This document shows positions 58,833-64,000 of a DNA stretch of 64,000 nucleotides, in pieces (the stretch's first letter is position 1; each line of letters starts with the position of its first letter). The stretch spans positions 558,001 through 622,000 of the forward strand of contig SPDT01000003.1 in the NCBI GenBank assembly GCA_008477525.1, given 5' to 3'. A model generated the notes under the pieces. The model was not told the DNA's origin, made no database searches, and saw only the letters and a program-made list of their open reading frames with translations. The translations under genes were made by a program, and so were the position numbers. The stretch is from Hypomyces perniciosus (taxonomy: Eukaryota > Ascomycota > Sordariomycetes > Hypocreales > Hypocreaceae).

Positions 58833-61800
58833 AAACTAGTGACTAAAATAGGGGGAAATCTTAAAGATTATATCCTAGGAAGTAATCACTAAAGGCACTT
58901 TTATACTACCACTAAGACCTACCTTTACTTAACTATTAATAGAATTATAGGCTAGCTTTACCTAGTCTCTATATAAATACAAGACGATCAGCTAAGGGAA
59001 ATAGCCTAAAACCCCTTCTGCAACTATTTAATGTAAATTAATACAATACTTAACTCTAAAAACGCAGGTTATTTGGTTGCAATTTCTAAAAAGATATTAG
59101 GATTAGTTAACCTAGGCATAACGCGCTAAAATACAATAAAAGAGCGGAACCTTAAGAAACTACTAGTTAATAATACCTGCTAATCGAGAGCTGAGATCTT
59201 AAAGAAAATTACTAAAAGATTAGTCGCTACAGCAAAAGCAAATATACAGGTAAAACAGTCAGCACTATATAACCCAAGCCCCTTTAAACTATTAATATAC
59301 TATTATAACCCTTATTTCACTTACTAGCAGGTAGGTTAGCAGGTAAAATAGCTATAGGGGGCTAATAAAAGATATATTAATTATTTAATCTTTTAGTATA
59401 GAGACTTTATTTTAATTTTACTAATATTCTTAGCTAGGTTTTTCTTAACTCTAGATAAAAGTATTATTTTTACCGCTTTTATAATCTCCAGTATATAGGC
59501 TGTCTTTACCTATATTAAAGACATTTAAAGAAGATATAAGAATAATAATAACCTAATATCTTATAACTAGTATTAATGCAGGAAGCTATTTTTAAAAGAC
59601 TAGTTAATTTCTTTATCCTAGATAGATAAACGTAACCCTTTTTCTTTATAAAAGAACTCCCTATATTAGCGGAATATATTACTACAGCTCTATTACTAAA
59701 AGAATGTATCCCTTTTTCAGCTAAGAGAAGAATACTCCTTTAAGGGCCAGTTATTTAAGTTAGATAACTTTAATCTATAAGAGAAAAGGTATTCTTTTAT
59801 TAAAGAACTATTTAATTAAGACTCTAATAATTTACTTTAACCTAAAGTAAAAGAGTTTAAATTAAACTAATAACCTCCTTTTACTAGGATACTAAATGCA
59901 ACTTTATCCTTAACCCTTTAACTTAAAGAATCATTTAATTATATACTTAACTTAATATTAATAATATTTATATCTATTATAATAAAATCTAGGGAAAGAT
60001 TAGGCTTTTTAATAGAAAAAGGGAAATTATTATCCTAAAAGTTCCTTTTCTTTATTTAAGCCTTTAAGAATATTTCAAGTATAAAGCTATTAATAGGGAT
60101 TAACTTTATAAATAAATTTAATAGTAAAAATATATCCTAGTTCCTAAGAAACTATAAGTAAAAAATAGAAAATTAAGGAATCCTAACTAAAGATTAAAGG
60201 AGGTACTTAAAACTATTTATAAAAGTAAAGGAATAAAAGATAGTTTAGATTTTTATTAAAGAAAGTATTAACTAGGATAAAATAAAATAAAAACTTTTAT
60301 AATACTATAAGCAATAGGATAAAGATTGATTGGAATTATATATAGTATAACTTTAAAACCTTTATTACTATAAACCTATAGGAATATAGTCTACAATAAA
60401 TTAATTACTTTAATACTAATATCTCTATTAAAAGCTTAATAAAAAAAATTAAAAGATAGCGACACTATATTCCTATAATATCGCGAAAGCAATGCTATTA
60501 AAGCTGCTTTAGCTAATAATAGCTTTTAAAGGGATTAAGGAAATTAACAATTTCAAGGATCTAGTATATATTAAAGTCTAGACGCTTTTCTATAATAGAA
60601 TACTAGCAGAGCTCGACATTCAAAAAGCTTATTTTTAGGAATTTAATAAAGGACTATTTAAGATTAAGGACTTATTAGATTTATCTAAGTTAAAGTTAAG
60701 CCTAAAGATAAGAAAGCGAAAAAAAGAATAGCCTAAACCTGCAGAATTAACTATAACTTTATAGCTTAAAGATTAAATAAATACTTTATTTAAAAAATTC
60801 AATAAGCTAGCAATTTAGCTCCTTTAATAGAAAAAAACAGTAATTAACCTAAAAGAAAAAGAATATTATTACATTATTACTAATAGCAATAAACCTAAAT
60901 AAAAATCTTTTACTTTAATAATCGCTATTAATAATATTAATATAATAGACCCTTTATACAATAATATACTAAACACTTTCCTTATTAACTACTTAAAGGC
61001 AATTATTAATATTAAATACTGCTAATATTATAAAAATAAAGACTATTTTCCCTAGAACTATATTAAATTAGCCTATAATAAAGGCTATAAGTTTATAATA
61101 TATAACCTAGCAGTAAGAATAGCTTAAGTAAGCCCGCGGAAAACCTTAATCCTACCTCGACTTATTATATTAGTTATAACTATTAAGACCTATATATAAA
61201 AAATACTAGCGCTTTAAGTAGAATCGTTTAAAGCTTAAAATAAGGTTTCCTTAAGCCTATTACTTGCAAAAAAGATAAAACCTAACTTTTTTAATTAAGA
61301 ATTAACTACCTATAAGGCTAAACTTTTTAGTATTATCTATAATAAAGTAATATATAAAGAGATATTTAAAATCTAGGCATTATAAAGGTTAAATATAATT
61401 CCTGTAAAAGGATTAATAATAAATATTATATACTTTACAGGCAAAGATTAAATAATTACTGAAAAAAGGGATAATATATAAGCAGAAAGGGTTAAGAATT
61501 TTTCTATAAACCTAGCTAAAATAGCCTCTTTAAAAGAACCTTTAAATAAATATAACTAGGCCAGCTTAACTAAGGAATCATTTAATTAAACTCTCCTCGC
61601 TAACCCTATAACTGGCAGGGGATAAAAGTATATTTATATAATTAACGAGGCAGATAAACAAGCTAAGGAGGAGCTATTACTGCCTTAGGTAGAAAAACCA
61701 ATTAAGAAAGAGTAACTATATTTAAACCCTATACTTATAACCTTAAAGGCTATGCCGTCTAGACCGCGATGCAATAAGGAAGGCGGAATTAAAGGCATTA

Positions 61801-61955
61801 AGAATAGGGAGGAATTACTAAGAGTAAAGCGAGCTAAGATAATAATCCAAGCAGCAATTCTAGATAACGCAATTAAGCTTAAGACTAATACTCTTTTAAA
61901 TGCTATTCCAGAACTTGCAAATGCCTTAAAAGTAGAATTAATTGCAAAATTATAA
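58833..61955 (+). pseudogene. C copy 2 gag remnant
   Basis: The frame from about 60860 to 61955 is almost open apart from TAA/TAG at expected Gln/Arg codons. It contains a zinc knuckle at 61020-61061 spaced exactly C-x2-C-x4-H-x4-C, but with TGT-to-TAT and CAT-to-TAT changes at three of the four ligands. The last 68 codons (61752-61955) are uninterrupted, basic and end at a TAA (LKVELIAKL). Gag would package the element RNA; this copy cannot make it. Confidence 0.7.
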
Positions 61956-62110
61956 AGGATTACCGAAATATAGTTTTATAGGAAAACTAACTTAACTATC
62001 TCTAAATATACCTTATATTAAATAATATCTATCTTTATATATAAATATCCTTTAAAGGAAAAACTATTAAAAAGACTAAATGCAATAGCTATATATACAA
62101 AACCGACTAT

Positions 62111-62115
62111 ATAAG
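62111..62115 (+). other. Unoccupied ATAAG target site in C copy 2
   Basis: ACTAT-ATAAG-TTATTTAATTG here aligns with ACTGT-ATAAG (19216-19225) and ATAAG-TTATGTAATTA (32590 on) in copy 1. It shows the pre-insertion state of the site used by A and B. Confidence 0.9.
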
Positions 62116-64000
62116 TTATTTAATTGCTATAGGATTAACCTTTTAAAACTATAACCTTACAACCTTTACTAATAAAGGGATTATTAAATAAAGAGTTATT
62201 TAATTTTAAAGACCTAAACCTATTACTACCTTTAAAAATATACTTTTATAAGCTAAAGCAACTATATATAGCCATTAACTATAAGGCAAATCGGTTATAG
62301 AAGTCTATAACCTAGATTTATATAGTTTAAATAGAAAAGATCTTCTGCTATTTATAGGATTTACTGTAAATACAGGTATATTTAAAAAAGCCTGATAGTA
62401 TATTTATCGAAATATTTATAGATTTAAGGTTAGAGGGAAATATTATCTTTTATTAGCTAGCTATAAAATATAGTGTAATAATATATTTTTATAAAGCAGT
62501 TAGTACTGTATTTAATAATAGGCAAGTAAATATATATAGCGAAACTGTTATTTAAGTATATATAGGCAATACCTAGATAGTAGCTAGATTTTATATTGCA
62601 CCTAATAATATCTTAATACCCTTTATCCTTAGGATACTATTTATTTAGGCCGCGCAGTTAATATTTAATTATATACTAAGGAATAGGGATTTGTATATAA
62701 AATATAAAATAGGGAATATTTAAATTATTACTTTAGCTGCTAAAGCTATTTATTAAGAATATAAAATAAAGGCGTTGTATAACTTAAAGCTAAAATAAAT
62801 ATTAACTTTATATCTAAACATAAAGTTAATAAGGCAGAAAAAAGCTTAAAAAACCTTTACTTTACTTTTAGGGAGGAGGTTTTATATAGACTATTAAAGC
62901 GAACTAGGGAGGACTTAATTCAGCTACTACTAGCCAATAAATTAAAAGATTAAATAAAAGCGATAAAGAAAGCAGTAAAGGAATTTAAAAGAGCAGAGGA
63001 ATAAAAGAAAAAGTCTTAAAAGAAAGCGCGGAAGCATAAGCGGATTAAAACTAATACTATATATAAAAAAAAGGGTGTAAAAATCCATCCAGTAAACAAT
63101 ACCCCGTCTAATAGTTTTATTCCTGCTAAGAGTCTTTATTAGAAATAAAAGAAATAGGATAAAATTAAGGACAATTTAGACCCTCATACCCTATTCGCTG
63201 AATATATTACACTAAAGTTCTCACTAATTAAAGTTAAGTTAAGACTTACATTAAACTGCCTAGCAGCGATTTTAAAGACAGTAAAAGGGAAACTAATAAT
63301 ACAAAAAACCGCAATCTTAACGCAAATCCTAAAAAACAGGGAAACAGCACTTTCCTAGGATTTCACAGAATATAGAAAGCTAGACCTTAAGATTGCCCCA
63401 CTATAAACTATTTATATAATAGAGTATAACGCTTAGTAGAGCAGTAGTATCTTAATCTTTAAAGGCATAGAGAAGAAAGTAATTAACCTGCTATAAATAT
63501 ATATTAAAAAAGGTCTTTTAAAGGAAAGCTATAGGCTATATAAAAACCCGTTTTTCTTAATGCAGAAAAAAGACAGCAGCCTTTACCTTATTAACTCTAT
63601 TATATAGATAAATAAAGTAATTATTAAAGACGCCTTTATTCCCTTAAGCGTAAATTAATTTACTAAAGACTTTGCGGGTTATATAATACTGTTATTACTA
63701 GACTTTTTCTTAGGCTATAATTAAATCCCTTTTAATAAAAAAAGCTAAAATATAATTATATTTGCAAGCCCTATTAGCCTTTTAAAATACTATACTCTTT
63801 TAATAAGCGCTATAAACTTAGTAGCGCAATTTTAGTATATTATTCTTTAAATACTATTTAATTTTATACCTATAGTTTACTGATTATTTTTAGATAATAT
63901 TATAGTGTAAGGTTTAAAGTTTATATATAGCGGTAAAGAAGTAATACCTAGGGTTTAATGCTATATCTTAAAGCATCTACAAAACCTAGATAAAACCCTA
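62116..64000 (+). pseudogene. C copy 2 pol remnant (protease and reverse transcriptase, partial)
   Basis: Around 63500-63760 a reverse-transcriptase start is readable: KGLLKESYGLYKNPFFLMQK, then KDSSLYLINSI, NKVIIKDAFIPLSVN, FTKDFAGYIILLLLDFFLGY. The family order is gag-protease-RT-RNase H-integrase; only the first part lies inside the window. Stops are RIP-type. Confidence 0.75.

Larger units (their letters stand above)
58429..64000 (+). mobile_element. Ty3/gypsy element C, copy 2 (runs off window)
   Basis: 5' LTR 58429-58832, gag 58833-61955, pol from about 62100 to beyond the end. Less decayed than copy 1, with many clean stretches, and not interrupted by A, B or E. The insertion cuts a gag-like fragment of another element. 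Confidence 0.88.

Noticed and set aside
1..64000. CRISPR arrays, bacterial operons, riboswitches or phage-type defence systems
   Set aside because: Spliced genes and fungal retroelements show eukaryotic DNA; no regularly spaced repeats were seen.

Overview
This window is transposon-dominated DNA from a filamentous ascomycete. The grounds are two spliced protein genes with short GT-AG introns (43-87 bp), fungal-type chromodomain Ty3/gypsy elements, a Tad1-like LINE with an RNase H domain, a hAT element, and pervasive C-to-T/G-to-A decay of the kind left by repeat-induced point mutation (RIP). In the decayed DNA, CA, TG and CG steps are nearly gone while AG, CT and GC remain. Coding frames are still readable but are riddled with TAA/TAG where Gln or Trp codons are expected. 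The catalase and its introns look Eurotiales-like (Aspergillus/Penicillium), but I cannot fix the species.

Only two genes look intact. One is a 290-residue NAD(P)-dependent short-chain dehydrogenase (11502-12417, one intron). The other is a 711-residue secreted large-subunit catalase (39272-41690, four introns), whose upstream region carries a nearly perfect 144 bp tandem duplication. A third, a small cysteine-containing secreted protein (1366-1917, minus strand), appears inactivated by two RIP-type changes at its start. An unidentified broken frame (12634-13149) and an imperfect tRNA-like sequence (13174-13245) lie next to the dehydrogenase.

Layout. 1-2286: unassigned DNA, LTR fragments and the secreted-protein pseudogene. 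2287-10403: chromovirus D, itself hit by elements E, F (twice) and an A-type LTR. 10404-13540: island with the dehydrogenase. 13540-15003: hAT transposase remnant cut by gypsy element C. 15004-35775: copy 1 of C, interrupted by two complete LTR retrotransposons, A (minus) and B (plus), placed head to head at one ATAAG target. 35776-37687: minus-strand D fragment. 37688-41902: catalase island. 41903-47005: G fragment, E copies, a C-family solo LTR. 47006-54022: gypsy element G. 54023-57755: LINE. 57761-58428: F and a gag fragment. 58429-64000: copy 2 of C, running off the window and preserving the unoccupied ATAAG site.

Target-site duplications, LTR pairs and nesting give a relative history. 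Old C, D, G and LINE copies were mutated heavily. The short E (580 bp) and F (226 bp) insertions are mostly much less mutated than their hosts. Family letters A-G are local labels only. I see no CRISPR array, rRNA operon or bacterial-type operon.
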